From Panorpa germanica (Eukaryota > Arthropoda > Insecta > Mecoptera > Panorpidae): DNA of 64,000 nt. Location: positions 14,818,001-14,882,000 of the forward strand of contig OY783212.1 in NCBI GenBank assembly GCA_963678705.1. Direction: 5' to 3'. The notes below the pieces were generated by a model that saw only the letters and a list, made by a program, of their open reading frames with translations, was not told where the DNA came from and did no database searches. Positions within the stretch are counted from its first letter, which is position 1. Each line of letters opens with the position of its first letter. Below, one piece after another: positions 36,512-49,440 of the stretch. A program made the translations under genes and the position numbers.

Positions 36512-36935
36512 CAATGAGCTTGTGAACTCATTTTTTAGGAGTCGATTTTTAAATTGTTTATTGAAATAGATGTTAATAAATATAATAGCGTTTTTATTTT
36601 ATTAAATATTTAAGTATTGATAAAGATATAACAATTTACAATTTGAAGTAGTTTTAGCGTTACAGATGTCGACCATATTTATGACGTAACACGTCTCACT
36701 ATTTAGGGATAGGTCGGTGATTTGTTATGTGTTTAAGAGTTCTGTGTTAAGTTCTGTTGTATGTAAGAGACGTTACATGTATGGGAATTTTCTATAACGT
36801 AATAAATAATTACGGGGAATAATGATTATTTTAATTGTTAATGTCTCCTAAAATATAGCGAGTTATTAAAAAATAATTGGACATGTGAGGTACTGGTAGC
36901 TAACCTGAAATTAAGACATTGTTCATAATCCCATT
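36512..36935 (+). mobile_element. MITE family C, shorter copy
   Basis: A 424-bp diverged copy of the element at 1854-2488, with ends AATGAGCTTGTGAACTCA and TAATCCCATTG. It shares the left interior (TTTTATTAAATATTTAAGTA) and the right interior (GAGTTATTAAAAAATAATTG), with about 200 bp missing in the middle. It is non-coding. Confidence 0.75.
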
Positions 36936-39900
36936 GAAGCTTAACTGCGCATTGAAAAAACTGCTCTTAGACTGCCCGCAAGATGGCAGTAAATGTTAAT
37001 CAACAAATTGCGATAGATTATGTGCATCAATAGCTTTTAGAACTCTGGCATAATATTAATTTTGACATTTCAAAATGACATTACGTTATTTATTAAAATA
37101 TTACCTGCCAAAACACAGAATCCAATTTGTGCGGTCTAGTAACAAACAATGGCAGAAATATTTAATGCCACGTCATGAGTTTCCTAATCATCCCTAATGA
37201 AATGGATACACGCCATCACATACTGACAGCACGGAACATCCGAGCACAGAAAATAACAACTGGAGCGGTACTCGTTGCTGTATCAATCAAATATTTAAAT
37301 GCAACCATTACTCGTATATCGACTGGTAAAGTTGAATAAAAGCAGTATTTCCACGGTACTGTGCAAGGGCGTGCATAGGTAGGGGCATTTGCATTTCCTA
37401 TATAAAGTTCTGCTCGAACGCTAGATGAAATTGAATCTGTGACAGTAGATAGAACGAAACCTGAAGTACTGTTCAACGCTATCAAGTTTTCTGTAAACGC
37501 CCATGATGCAATGCTGCTGTGTTGGCATTGCCGGAATGTGTAATACGAGCTGATTGCTTGAGTCAATGAAATTTAACAATTGTGGAAGCAAAATCAATTA
37601 GGAAGCCACAAAGCTTTATATAATAAATTTGAGAGATATGTATGTATAATTTATGAGATACAGAAATGTTGAAACTACTGATATATTGTACGTGAAGTAT
37701 GCCAGTAAACACCAAACTTTTGTAGGACATCACTATAATTCAGGGGAGATGGTTTTAAGAGCCATAAGCTGATTTTTTGGAATTTATTTGATTTTTCAAT
37801 AAATTATACATTTCATACCTATTCTTTTTTTATCAAACTACTATTTTCATGGCTAATTGGATTTTTAAGACATCTAAACGTCATGAGCAGACGACTAAAT
37901 CTTTTAAAAACTAAAAAGAATATTATTTATTCCATTAAAATTGTTGAGCTTATTACTTTGCGTTGACATTATCATATTTAGCAAATTAATCATTTGTCGA
38001 TTTAATTGTTTATCTTATTAATTGCCAGCCAAAGAATAAATATATATCATACATAGGCTACAAAAGCTAAGCTACTAGAGAGGCGAAACTTAAGCGACCT
38101 ACGTATCTAGGTCATACTAAAATTATAATTAATTAAATTCAAATATTTTAGTAGAGTCAGTGGTATTTAAATTAATATATTATAGTTTTATTTAGCTTGC
38201 TGTTATATTCTTATACTTAATGCTTTTTACAATCTTCTTACTTCTTTTATTATTTTCAATCTTGTTACTCACAGTTATTTTTACATTTAAAAATAAAACA
38301 AACTTAAAATTATTATTAAATATAATTTTGTTGTAGCTTATTATTTTCTTAAAAGAATATTTCTAGATCTATCATCTGCAGTTCACTCGTCCGTACAGTG
38401 TTCGTATCGCCTTGCTTTCTCAAGCTTATCTTTCTATAAATCAATATTTATATCCAATAAAATATTTATGTTTCTATTTCAGAGTAAAATAAAATTATTA
38501 CTTAAAGCTTTTCGTAAGTTATATTACATATATTGTTTTTGTTTTTCATTTTATATTTTGTACGTATTTCATGAAAAAAAAAACCATTTTCTATTTTATA
38601 TATTTATAACAGAAGTCTGCAGTGCTGGTTGTAATACTTTTGCTTCATATTCCGTCATGTTATTCAAGTTCTACTCGTTTTATTTTCAGTTTGTGTCGAT
38701 GGCATTTTAATATACATTTAACATTGTCGCCTTTGGTATACGGTACGAGTGCTCGTAATGTGGACTAAATTGAATATTGAGTAGGTTTTCTGACAGTCTG
38801 TTACTGCACAGCTGTGAATTATTTTTTCGCTATTGAAAAGTTGTAATTAACTAAATATATTAGTGCCAGGTGCAATAGCTAATTATATTTTCACTCATTT
38901 CGTTATTAGTTATTATCAATCTCTTCACAGACTGAAACTTAATTTCAGAAATTAACTCTGGGTAACACATACTGATATCTTGCAAAATATATGAAGCCTC
39001 CAAAAATAACATAATATAGGATATAATTTAAGGATAATAAGGATAATTTATAGGATAATAATAGCAGGATATAATTTCGATACATCGATCGTCCAGTTTC
39101 CGAATATTGAATTTTTAATAACAACAAAAACAATATTGAGTTGTAACTATTTTTGCGTTATTTGACAAGTGTATCTGTATTATAATTCTATTCGGCCGCA
39201 TTTATGAGTTATGTGAGTTTTGAATCATCAGTGTAAGTGAGATGATTCACTAATCAACTGCCGATCAACATACAGCAAACATTCTGGTTAAGATTGTATC
39301 TCTGTGAGAGTTCCTCATTGAGATGTACCTTCTTAACAAGTTATAAGAGAACGATGGTAGGCGAATATGACCCACTTAAAATCGTCGCAAAAATATAAAA
39401 TAAAATGAAATGATACAACAAAGTATTGAATAGTTGTTGTAATAAAGAAAAAGATTTTCTACCAACACTTCTTTATGATACAAAAAACAAAAACTATTTC
39501 TTAATAAAAAGTAAAAACAGCAAAATTACAAAAAAGTTTTTTATCTGAACAGGATGAATGATTGCGATCGATGTTGCATTTCAATTTTTTTAAAATGTAA
39601 CTCTGTATAAAAAAACAGCTATGAAATATGAAATGATATTTTATTACTTGGTTTTAATTATGTATATGTAGTTAGCAAATAGCTAAATGTGTGCGTTGGT
39701 GTTTCAAAATGTTAATTACAACTTTTTGATTACAAAGTAATAAATGAAAACTATGTTTATACTCATATAATTCAAAATGTGGTGATTTACCAAATAAATT
39801 AAAACGTAAACAAATATTTCATTCAAATATTATAACAACAATTTTACAAAATATTATACAATATTTTATAATTAATTGTTTTTTTACCTTTAATGAAATT

Positions 39901-41396
39901 ATCGTATTTATTTACATTTTATATAATGTGTAAAATATATAGGAGTATGTATAAATAAATAATCAAATTGTGTATTGATTTAATTATGTGACATATATAC
40001 AACCAATATAAAAATAATTGTTTAACATGTCACAAATAATATTAAAACTAATTTTATTATCGTCTGTTTTAAAAGTTATAATATAACCCAATTGTTATAA
40101 ATATAATTTGCAAATGTGAATGTGGAGTTATAAAATCTATTAACTAGGCTCAGCAGAATATGCAATACTCTTTTTATGTAATGCGCGATTTTTTCTTTAC
40201 TATTTTACGACGATTTCAATTACTACGATTATTCGCCGAGCTGTAATTAATAATATAGTACATTGATCTATAAATGTGCAGACAACCAGTCAGGTATAAA
40301 AATACATCTTGAGAAAATAGAGATTCAATAATAAATACATGCCAATTATTTAAGAACGTTCCTGGAGCAGTCGAACTAATATTTTTATAACAGGTGTTCA
40401 ATTAAAAAACAGTTGATGTGCTTTCTTTCTCCAGTGAGGAAAGGATAACATTTGTCATATTCTTAATTAATGATTTTAAGTTCATTTAAAACAATCTTAA
40501 GAAAATTTCCATTATTATATTACTAAATATCCGTTACCGTTAGAATTCGTATATTAAAAATGCAAATTTTAAAAGTAAAAATCTAATAATGTTGTACTGC
40601 AAGGAGTATCGAAACTTTTTCTAAAAATACATATTTAAATTTTCAAGATGAAACTTTAGAAAAATGGTTTTCTTGGGAATGTCTTTAAGACAAGCTATAT
40701 AAAAAAGATACAATTCTAAATAAGGCAAAGTAATTTGGAGTCTGAACAATTGAGTAAAGTCGGAGCAGTCTATTAGACATTTGGTAAAAGGACAATTTGA
40801 AATATTTAAGAAAATTTAAAATAGATAATAAAATAAGTGAAATATTATCAATATCTCCATGAATATTAATTAAAGCAAATAAGATTTAATGTGCATAGCA
40901 TAATAATAAGCTGTGTAGCGATAGCTCTATTATACATATAACTAACAAGCATTACCATCCATTGTTTAAATCACAAAGGTTAGTGCATTGTAATGTAGCC
41001 AACGTCACAGTTATCAGACAAGCGTCGCGACGGTTATGCATTAGACGCGTCAATAAGCATAGCGAAGCAGAACATTGCATTACAGCAAACTATGTTAATG
41101 ACATTCATGCGGAGGCAGATGTAATAAGTTGCATACTCTCCGTCAAGTCTGTAGATTGTTGAATCGGAATGCAAGATATTGCAACTGGGTCATTAGAGTG
41201 ATTAGTTAACATGGAAATGTGAGGACTGGCAATTAATTTATTAAGTAGTTATATTTAGATGATTTTTTATGCAAAGTAAGTATCGGTAAATAATGTTTTA
41301 ATTATGAAAAATAAATCCAATATTATAATGTTCCAAGTGTATATTTATAATCTTATATTCTTATATGTTTGGTACTGAATTTTGTATGGTAGCTCG
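36936..41396. other. Mostly non-coding stretch
   Basis: Contains one unassigned minus-strand open frame (37216-37569) and a short imperfect tandem array of GGATAAT-like units at about 39000-39080. The GC-richer frame at 40962-41162 has no family resemblance and was not called. Otherwise nothing is recognised. Confidence 0.4.
37216..37569 (-). other. Unassigned open frame, about 117 codons
   Basis: An uninterrupted minus-strand frame with codon content and GC clearly above its surroundings. It includes SIASWAFTENLIALNSTSGF, ARPCTVPWKYCFYSTLPVDI and TSTAPVVIFCARMFRAVSM. There is no ATG at its beginning and a stop lies just upstream. I do not recognise the family. It may be an exon, a host pseudogene or a piece of an old mobile or viral element. 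No convincing splice sites frame it. Confidence 0.3.
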
Positions 41397-42053
41397 AAAA
41401 CGGCTCCAGGAAAGTTTTCCTATTTCGTAGAGACAAAAATTCTAAGACTTTTGGCGTCCTTCGTTTTTCCCCGAATTTCCTGGAAACCCGTAATTTTGGA
41501 AAAACTTTAAAAAAAGTGAGCCCTTTTTTGCTGTATTACTCTTAATTCGTAAAAGATAGAAAGTTGAAATTTTGCATGTGTATTAAGGTATTCAATGCTG
41601 ACATTTCTCAAAAATTAGAAATTCAAAAATTGAAAAAGGGGGGTTGAAGAAATTCAGGGGACTTTAGAGAAAGTTCATATTCTGGATTGTAGAATAATTA
41701 AGTATATTATTAATAAAAGAAAATTTAAAATTTCAAAATTTTATTTGGGGGCACGGGGGCAGTTTTTGCCGAGAGTAAAAATTGTGCTAGAAAGTTGAAA
41801 TTTTGAAAGTAGAAACTTATTTACGAATCGAAAAAAAAAATCCCAAATTTTGAGAAAAAGTTGGTCTAACACATAAATTGAAAATATTTTTTATTTATTT
41901 TTAATTTATATCAAAAATTATTATATTATTGATCGAGTTTATTATTTTAATTTAAAAATAGAGTTAAATATAAAATGTAATTATGAATTATTTTATTGGA
42001 TTCAAATCATACATGCCAAAAAGACGTCGCTTTGCGACGGGGGTAAGCTCTAG
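41397..42053 (+). mobile_element. Helitron-like element, 3' end certain, 5' end approximate
   Basis: The 3' end has a perfect 6-bp stem (CGTCGC, loop TTT, GCGACG at 42025-42039), then ten bases and CTAG followed by host T, the Helitron terminal signature. Upstream lies a block of repeat-like sequence from about 41397 (TCGAAAACGGCTCCAGG, GATAGAAAGTTGAAATTTTG). The 5' TC cannot be placed because no second copy is available. It has no coding capacity. It ends 42 bases from the exon candidate at 42095. Confidence 0.6.
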
Positions 42054-42094
42054 TAAGCGTTATAATAACATTAATAATAAATAATATTTCATAC

Positions 42095-42199
42095 CTTAGT
42101 TTCTGGTATTGGTACATGCAGAGGAGTAGAATTATCACTGGAAATGTGAGGAGAACCGTTACATATCCGGATGGCATTTTTCGGAGAACTTGTTGCACT
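42095..42199 (-). CDS. Candidate exon encoding a hydrophobic N-terminal anchor
   Basis: A 105-bp segment with a good acceptor (CTTTCTTTAACTTTCAG) and donor (AAG/GTATGA), and GC content above its surroundings. The frame is open throughout: VQQVLRKMPSGYVTVLLTFP then VIILLLCMYQYQKL. An internal ATG in good context (AAAAATGCC) would give a short basic start followed by about 17 hydrophobic residues, as in a signal anchor. It ends in phase 2 (AG), which joins correctly to RasGEF exon 1 if the inner acceptor at 31191 is used. It may instead begin a different gene, for instance a Golgi type II enzyme. No homology beyond hydrophobicity can be claimed. Confidence 0.4.
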
Positions 42200-44633
42200 C
42201 TGAAAGTTAAAGAAAGGTATTAATAAAGACGTATTTTATTTTGAATTCATATTAATTTTAGAAAATAGGCGAAGACTTGATCTATCATGGGTACTATTGA
42301 TAAGAAAAGTAAAAACTATTAATACAGAAAATATTAAAACTTAAGAATTGTAATTGTAATAATTAAATACATAGTTTATATTTAATCAAAAAAGAAAAAC
42401 TGATATTCTAAATTTTATACACCTTTTACGAAAATGAATTTCAGTTCTTGTGTTCTCGTAGCATTACTATATTAAATATGTATTAAATAACATTTTAGAC
42501 GCGCAGACACTCTAGGGATAAAATGCTCATTTCGTTTGATGCTCGAGGGTGTGACAACTGGATTTATAATATACTTTAATGGTCTGCAATATATTAACAA
42601 CCCGTCTACTGTATAAAAACTCTTCCAACAAATATCCACTGACTACTGGACTGGATTATTCATATGTGTTTTAATGGATATAAAACATCAAATAAAAGGT
42701 TTTTAATGCAAGTAATGGAGGAAAATGTTCTTAATTTCAGCTTTATGTTTTAATTTATGAACAACTCTAGTGTCGCGATGAAATTTATTATATCAAAATC
42801 GTTATTTTATGATTTTGAAGGATTTATCTCAAAATCTAAGTTAAATCAAATCAAATTAGGTTTAAATTCACCTAATTAAAGGACTCTTTTTGTACTAATA
42901 TTCGTGTCTGAATAGAAAACTTATCAGTATGTAGGACAAGTAGGTTAAAACAAGATTTTATAGATAGAAATTTTCGCTTACAGATATTACGAGCTATACG
43001 TATATGCGCTTTAATCTATAACATCCTCTGATCTACTAATTTAAATTGATTTTGCTTAAAAGTTTGATTCATTTTGATGGGATTATTCAACAGACTAATA
43101 CAACTAGTACTACTAGTGTTAATAAGATAGCTTGCGGGCGACATCTATGCAATATTGTAGTCGAACCAAGCGGACCTGCAACTTAAAAGTACCTCGGGGC
43201 TAGCTAACCAAACCATTGAAACCACTGAACAAGACACAATAAAGCAGAACAGAAGGGTACAGAGACAAGAGAGGGTGGTAGATAGGGTTGTATTAGATTT
43301 TACTCGTAGTTTAATTAATTTCAATCGTGTTTAGAAACTCTGGTAACTCCATTATCAAATTCATTTTGAAATATGGCAAATTGAAAATACTTACCCTTTG
43401 TGTGTTGATGTGATTTAGAACTTAAACGAGGGACGTTCAAATGTCGTTAGCAAGTTATATTGATAATGTGCTGTCATACTCTCGCAACCATATTGCTAGA
43501 GGTGACATAATCACTTACTGTTTATTGGGCTGAGCGGGGCGCGAAAGTAATTGGTTTATCATTCAATTATGAAAAATTCATTTACATAATCTGAAAATCA
43601 TGGAAATATTTAGGTTAATGTTGGATTGTCAGAAAAATAACCTCAAAGTCGAGTGAGTATATCCACTCTAGATGAAGTGTTGCGATCACAATTCATTGCT
43701 ATATTTATCTCTGTTCTTTATATTTTAACTACATAATATTGCCTTTCTTTAATACTTCATTTGTACTGATAAATTTCCAGAAATATATTATCTATTCTAG
43801 TAGTGTATACAACATACTTTATACAATTGTTTTCAATTCTTTTTAAATTTTTTTGAATGTTGTTTTTTACATTTGGGAAGTAAGAAACAATTAAAATAAT
43901 ATCTAAAGGAATCATTTTTGTTTATTTCTGGCTTGTTTAGCACGGAAACAATAAGCTATTTTACAAATCCATTCCATATTTTTGTAAAGGAAATCCCATG
44001 AAAATAAAACAATGAATCTTTTTACAATGTACTTAATCAAGGATAAATATAGCAGCCATTGTGAATTAAAACCAACGGAATACATTATATTCTTATTTCT
44101 ATTGTTATGAAAATGGGTGTACTCGTATATATTCAAATGCAACAGCTTTAGACTTTGAAAGTTTGAGTGTATAGGTAGCAATGAATAAATACTTTGCGAA
44201 GTGAATTGATATTGTAAGAATAGAAGGTTTGGTGATTAAAGCGAATACACTACATTTGTTAGAAAGAACATATTTAGCATATTCAAAAGTGTTGTCTTCC
44301 ATTCTTATTATTATTCTTTTTAAAAACATTCTATTTACACTTTACCTGCTAACTATTTTTAAACTTTAATTTGTAATATGTGTTTACTACCTAAACAAAT
44401 TAACAGCCCGTTCCAGGTCCATTTTATAACTCACAAAGCTTTGTCTCCGATATTTTATTTACATGCTTTTCACGTTCTACTTCATGCAGGTAACATTACT
44501 GTAACAATATCCACACAGTGGTGCTGGTTTATTGCACAGCCATGATAGTCTGTTAGGTTTAATAAACATTATTAAACAAACCTTAGAAGAGTTAACAACT
44601 CTTGTACATATACATCTTATATTATAATTATAG
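42200..44633. other. Non-coding stretch
   Basis: No gene or recognisable repeat. Bases 43130-43300 are slightly GC-richer without protein resemblance. Confidence 0.4.
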
Positions 44634-45130
44634 CCCGGTCAAGATAGACATTTGAAATAACAAAAATTCCCGGAGAGCCAAATATTGGTGGAAAGCTGGG
44701 GTTTATCATTACAAATAAAGTTTTAAAAATCCCCATCGATTCTATGCGTGCTTCAAAAGTTATTCGGGGTCAATAGTCAAAATTTGAGGTTTTTTGGATT
44801 TTTCTCGAAAACGGTAAATTTTATCAAAAAAAACCTCAAACCAAAGTTGTAGATCTTAAAATTCTCTACAAAACTGGTCCTTCTGATTTTTTTCCTAAGA
44901 GTTACCATTTCTAAGATATCGCGATTCTAAGAGTCACATTATACATGATATGCATACATTTCCTCGCCACCTGTGAGGTAGTGTACTCGACGCGTTTTTT
45001 TTACCGTGGTTTCCCCTGTAGGCCTACTCCACTAACTGTCATGACAATTTTAGGATAATTTAAGGGAACAATACCCGTCACACATCGTTTTCGAGAAAAA
45101 TAAAAAAAACCTCAAATTTTGACCTTTTGA
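44634..45130. repeat. Probable interspersed repeat, class unknown
   Basis: A compositionally distinct block with phrases common in insect repeats (TTTTCTCGAAAACGGTAAAT, CCAAAGTTGTAGATCTTAAA, CTAAGATATCGCGATTC). It contains the imperfect inverted pair TTTTCTCGAAAACG and CGTTTTCGAGAAAAA (about 44802 and 45084). There is no second full copy in the window and no coding capacity. Confidence 0.4.
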
Positions 45131-47113
45131 CCAATTCACTTTCATCAAGGTGAGACTAGAAACTTTTAATATAATTTAAAAAATAAAAAAACATCTTTTT
45201 ACGTGGTACTTTTTTAATGTTATATCAGTAAAAAACTTATGTATATGTTACTCTTGTATAATTACATAGTAATAACATACATTTTACTATTAATAGTCAA
45301 ATATAACATTTGCAGAAATGATAAAAAATAATACGTAAATTGATAATACGTTACATTTTAAGTCGCAAACAACAAAAAATCTGTAAGGCAGCCAGACATA
45401 TTATTATTCAATAATTTAACAAGAAAATATGTTCCAGTGTTTGGCAATATCTGAATTCAGAGAAAGACAGAAAAATATTTTAATTTGGCAATAAATAACG
45501 GCTTTGAATTGATCTGTAATACTAAGAAGAAGAAGATATAAATTAAATTGATTTCGATCGGATATTACCCTTTATATTAAAAACTTTTATTTGCTAAAGT
45601 TTTTATATAAATCAATTATTATCTAGAATAAAGTTAAATTCATTTTTTATTAAAATGGAATATTCATTTTTTACATATTGCTTTAATAAACGTGAAACAT
45701 TAATTAAGCGTCCAATATAATAAAATGGTGGAAAACTATAGACCATACACGTCACGTAAAAATAATTTAATTTTATTTAGAGCGTTCTCTATTGGTATTT
45801 TGTGGTAGGATAAAACAGACATTTCTGATTTATAATCGGCGGCTGTGTTACAAATTGTTTGCAATGTAGGTAATGCTGTTTTACATGTACACAACATATA
45901 AATTCATTAATACATTCAAATAAGGTCATTTCTTTCGGTTCATAGTAAGTTGCGAGTTGATAAAGATTTCGTGAGTTTTGGCAAGTATAGATCAATTTAT
46001 GAGAGGTGCCTCATTTTTAAAGAAAGATGTATAAATCTTTCAGTTTACATTATTAAAGATTGAGGAAGATTTGTTTTCTTGGCCTTGCAACAACTATCTT
46101 TAATACATATAATGATAGTTTAATTAATTAATCGGTTAATGTAAATAATAGAAAAGGCAAAATTGGAATATTTCGTTGAACGACAAACAGAACACCAAGT
46201 AGGACGGAAAACGTAACACAAGTTTGGATCTGGCCAATGACGCGCTTGGAAAAAAACGTTCCTAAATGTCCTATTTTATATAATATAGTTTTGAAAATTA
46301 AAAATTATTTTTTAAAAATTTCCATCTATGCATATAGTTATTTATTAATTTTGTTGGTCTTTCAATGATGTTTTAAAATAGTAATTTGCATTTTTATAAT
46401 TAATTTTTTAATTCTATATTCGCGGTTGTATCAATTTTGATGGAATTCTAGAATGAATATAAAAATACATATATCGAGTATAAATAAATCCCCGCTTATG
46501 AATGGTAATATGAATATTTCAGTTTTTATGTTTTTTTTATAACAAAGTAATGAATACAATATTGAAGATCATATTCAAATTGAAATTACAATATTTGATG
46601 CTTGATTATATTTAAAATTATAATTTAGAGAAATAAAATAAATTTAATAAAAAAAAGAAAATAATAATATCAAGAGACTGACAATATTTGACAAAAAGAC
46701 ACCGTTTAAAATATTCAGTTTAAAGTACTTCGATAGAACTTTTTTAAATAAAGTAAAAAAATGCAAATGTATTCATCAAAACAGAAACTTTTTGAGAAGT
46801 TAATTGCTCCATTGAATATTTTAGTTCTGCCTTTTCCATGTTTAGTATTAAAGAACAATTAAAATATTTTAAATTTTATTTGGGAGGAATAAATGTTTTA
46901 CAGCAAACAATTCATCTGAGGGATTGAAATTGTTTGAATAAATCCTTTAGGGAATTATTAAATAAATATATTTTAAAATTAGTTACAAAGTTATTTGCAT
47001 GGCGTTGAGAGTATATGTTAATTAATCTATTACATTATTTTTAACAGATATGCTTACTGACTATAAAAACAAAAGTGTCTTAACGTGACGTAGTCGTGTT
47101 TCTAGTACGCTTA
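45131..47113. other. Non-coding stretch
   Basis: Very AT-rich. No gene or repeat recognised. Confidence 0.4.
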
Positions 47114-47492
47114 TGCTGGTTTCACACCAGCGAGACAGTTTTGTTGTCAAAAAACAAAACAAAAGCATGTTTTGTTTTATTTTAAAACATTTCTGTTTTT
47201 CGAAAACAGATTGTTCACACTGAACAGACTGGTTTTGTTTCTAGTGTTTTTCTGTGTGTCCCATAAAAATTATAAACATGATAAACAACAACTGACAAGC
47301 GCAAATGTTCACAAAAAACAAAACTGCGTGTTCAAACAAAAAAATAACAACAAACGTGTTTTCCTTTGATCTTGCCAACTCCAGATGGGAATGTGTTTTG
47401 TTTATTAAAACAGCAACAAAAGACAAAAAAGTTCAGTAAAACAAGTTTTTGTTCGTGTTTTATTGAACTGTCTCTCTGATGTGAATCCGGCA
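47114..47492 (+). mobile_element. MITE family B, complete copy (PIF/Harbinger-like)
   Basis: A 379-bp element with inverted ends of about 27 bp (TGCTGGTTTCACACCAGCGA and complement ...GTGAATCCGGCA; GAGACAGTT inside). It is flanked by TTA on both sides (47111-47113 and 47493-47495). A 3-bp TWA duplication is characteristic of PIF/Harbinger elements, hence the assignment. The interior is rich in AACAAAA/TTTTGTT runs and carries no gene. A decayed relative lies inverted at 594-943. Confidence 0.8.
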
Positions 47493-47495
47493 TTA

Positions 47496-48735
47496 GTAAT
47501 AAACACATTTTGAGTTTAGCAAAGAATGAATTTTTTTTATATTAAGTCAAAATAGTACAAAGGTATGTATACAATACGTATACAACATACATACAATAGA
47601 TATTATCCACGTACGGTGTTCTTACATTATATACGAACGTACGTTCTGTTTGCCTGAAACAAAGCAAATGAAATATACGAGCAGAGATTTAGGTATAATA
47701 GCAATATGTTTCATGCCACACATATATTTCAACTATAAATTTGCGTTCGCAATAAACCCCTTCCGGTGTGGAATTCGAAATGTTCCTTACAAAGATTACA
47801 CATCCAATATCTGTTACTTTTATTAGATCGTTATTTAAACTTTCGTTTTATTTTTACTTGTTCAGATATTTATGTAATGTTACAATTTATAACTTACAAA
47901 ATCCTTTGTATGTACTACGTATTACGTATTTCTTGTGAACCCCAATAGATGTCATCAGGGTCGTTGTGCCAGTGGACTGTACGAATACGATTCTATTCCA
48001 ATATTTTGTCTAATGTAAGAAGAAGCAGTCAAAAATATTATAGATATAGATGAAATTTTCTTCTGCTTATTTTGTTTAATTGTATGAGCTAGTTAGTCAA
48101 CTATTGATGTTAGTGCTGTGATTTTTTTTCATTTTTTTTTGTCTAATTTGAATTTAAAATCAACTGAGAACACATTTGAGTTTCAATCTCGTATAGCAAT
48201 TAATGGGTCTAAAAATGTGCAGGTTACTAGTTTATATATCTGTTCTAATTTCAAATTCAACTTTTAAAACATCTTTCTTATCTGTATTATGAAATTATAC
48301 GAATTACTAATTATTAACTTTAAGAGATCGAACACTATTTATATAATTTTAGTTTTCAAAACATGTTCTCAAAGTTTTTAGTCGCCTTCGATATTTAGAC
48401 GTTTCTTTGTTATTTTGTTAGTTGGCTTACAAGTTGCAGTCGAATTATAAAACTATGTTTCAAAAACTACCGAAGCTTATAATTTCTTCGAAGAACTAAG
48501 AGCTGTATAAAGCTAAATAAAAAACTTCATTTTATTGTACAAGGTAGTTTTTGTTCATGAAAAGTTTTAAGTTTTTAAAGCTTCATGGAGCTTTTACGAT
48601 ATCGATATTATAAAAAAAAAATCGCAATTAAATTATTTATTTATTGATTTAAAGTTTAATCGAATTTCTGTCTTTTAAGAAAATATTTTCTTTTAGAAAA
48701 AAATCACCGGTTTAAAAAATAGTGCATTAACAAAA
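47496..48735. other. Non-coding stretch
   Basis: No gene or repeat recognised. Confidence 0.4.
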
Positions 48736-48895
48736 AGGTGTATCGTTAATATTCCACGATATGTACCAAACTGGATTATACACCAAGATCTTGGTAAAGG
48801 ACGAAATCGAAGTCATCAGCTACCACCACAAACCAATAACGAGGCTGAAACGCAAGAATTTAATGAACCTATCAACACAGCATAGAAGTTATTTG
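48736..48895 (+). mobile_element. LINE ORF2 C-terminal relic
   Basis: One frame reads IPRYVPNWIIHQDLG. The overlapping next frame reads LVKDEIEVISYHHKPITRLK. In Jockey-group elements these are adjacent (xPRYVxNxxIHxDLxIPxVxxEI...), so a small deletion has shifted the frame. This segment lies at the very end of ORF2. No downstream tail is identifiable. The relic is short and dead. Confidence 0.6.
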
Positions 48896-49416
48896 CTTAG
48901 TTACATAATATTAATAAGCCAAAGAGTACGTCATCTGTGGTTGGCAAGCTCACATATCATTTTCATGTATACCTTACTTAAATTTGATGAATATCCTTGG
49001 GACAGATAGTAATTTACGAATTAAAGTAAATAAATTAAAGAAAGAGACATTCTAGGAGTACTGGTTTGTATATCCAAGAACAAAAAGTGTGATCTTATTT
49101 TCAAATAAGATATAGTATAATCAAATTTTATGTTCTGACCAAAATGCAGCATTATTTGATATAAATTAGTTATTGTTCAAATGCCACAATTTTTTTTATG
49201 GGTAAAATGTAACACCCGTTATACGGAATGTATATTGTATAGATATTTGTTACAATTACAATAGTTAATGTGATATCTCTATAAATAACATTCTTTAACA
49301 ACTCCGAAGAGTTAAAAAGTTTTACATGCATAAAATTCCTTCATAAAGTTTGTTAATATTAAGCCGAGCATGAAAGCGGTGTTAATTTCACGGCACTTAT
49401 AATAAGGATAATCTTT

Positions 49417-49440
49417 AGAGAGAGAGAGAGGGAGAGGGAG
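49417..49440 (+). repeat. (AG)n microsatellite
   Basis: AG dinucleotides, then GGAGAGGGAG. The Ser/Leu-repeat open frame opposite is an artefact. Confidence 0.9.

Noticed and set aside
40962-41162. Plus-strand frame of 66 codons in slightly GC-richer DNA
   Set aside because: No recognisable protein family and no splice sites. Could be chance.
47172-47426. Two overlapping open frames on opposite strands
   Set aside because: Both fall within MITE B (47114-47492), which is non-coding.
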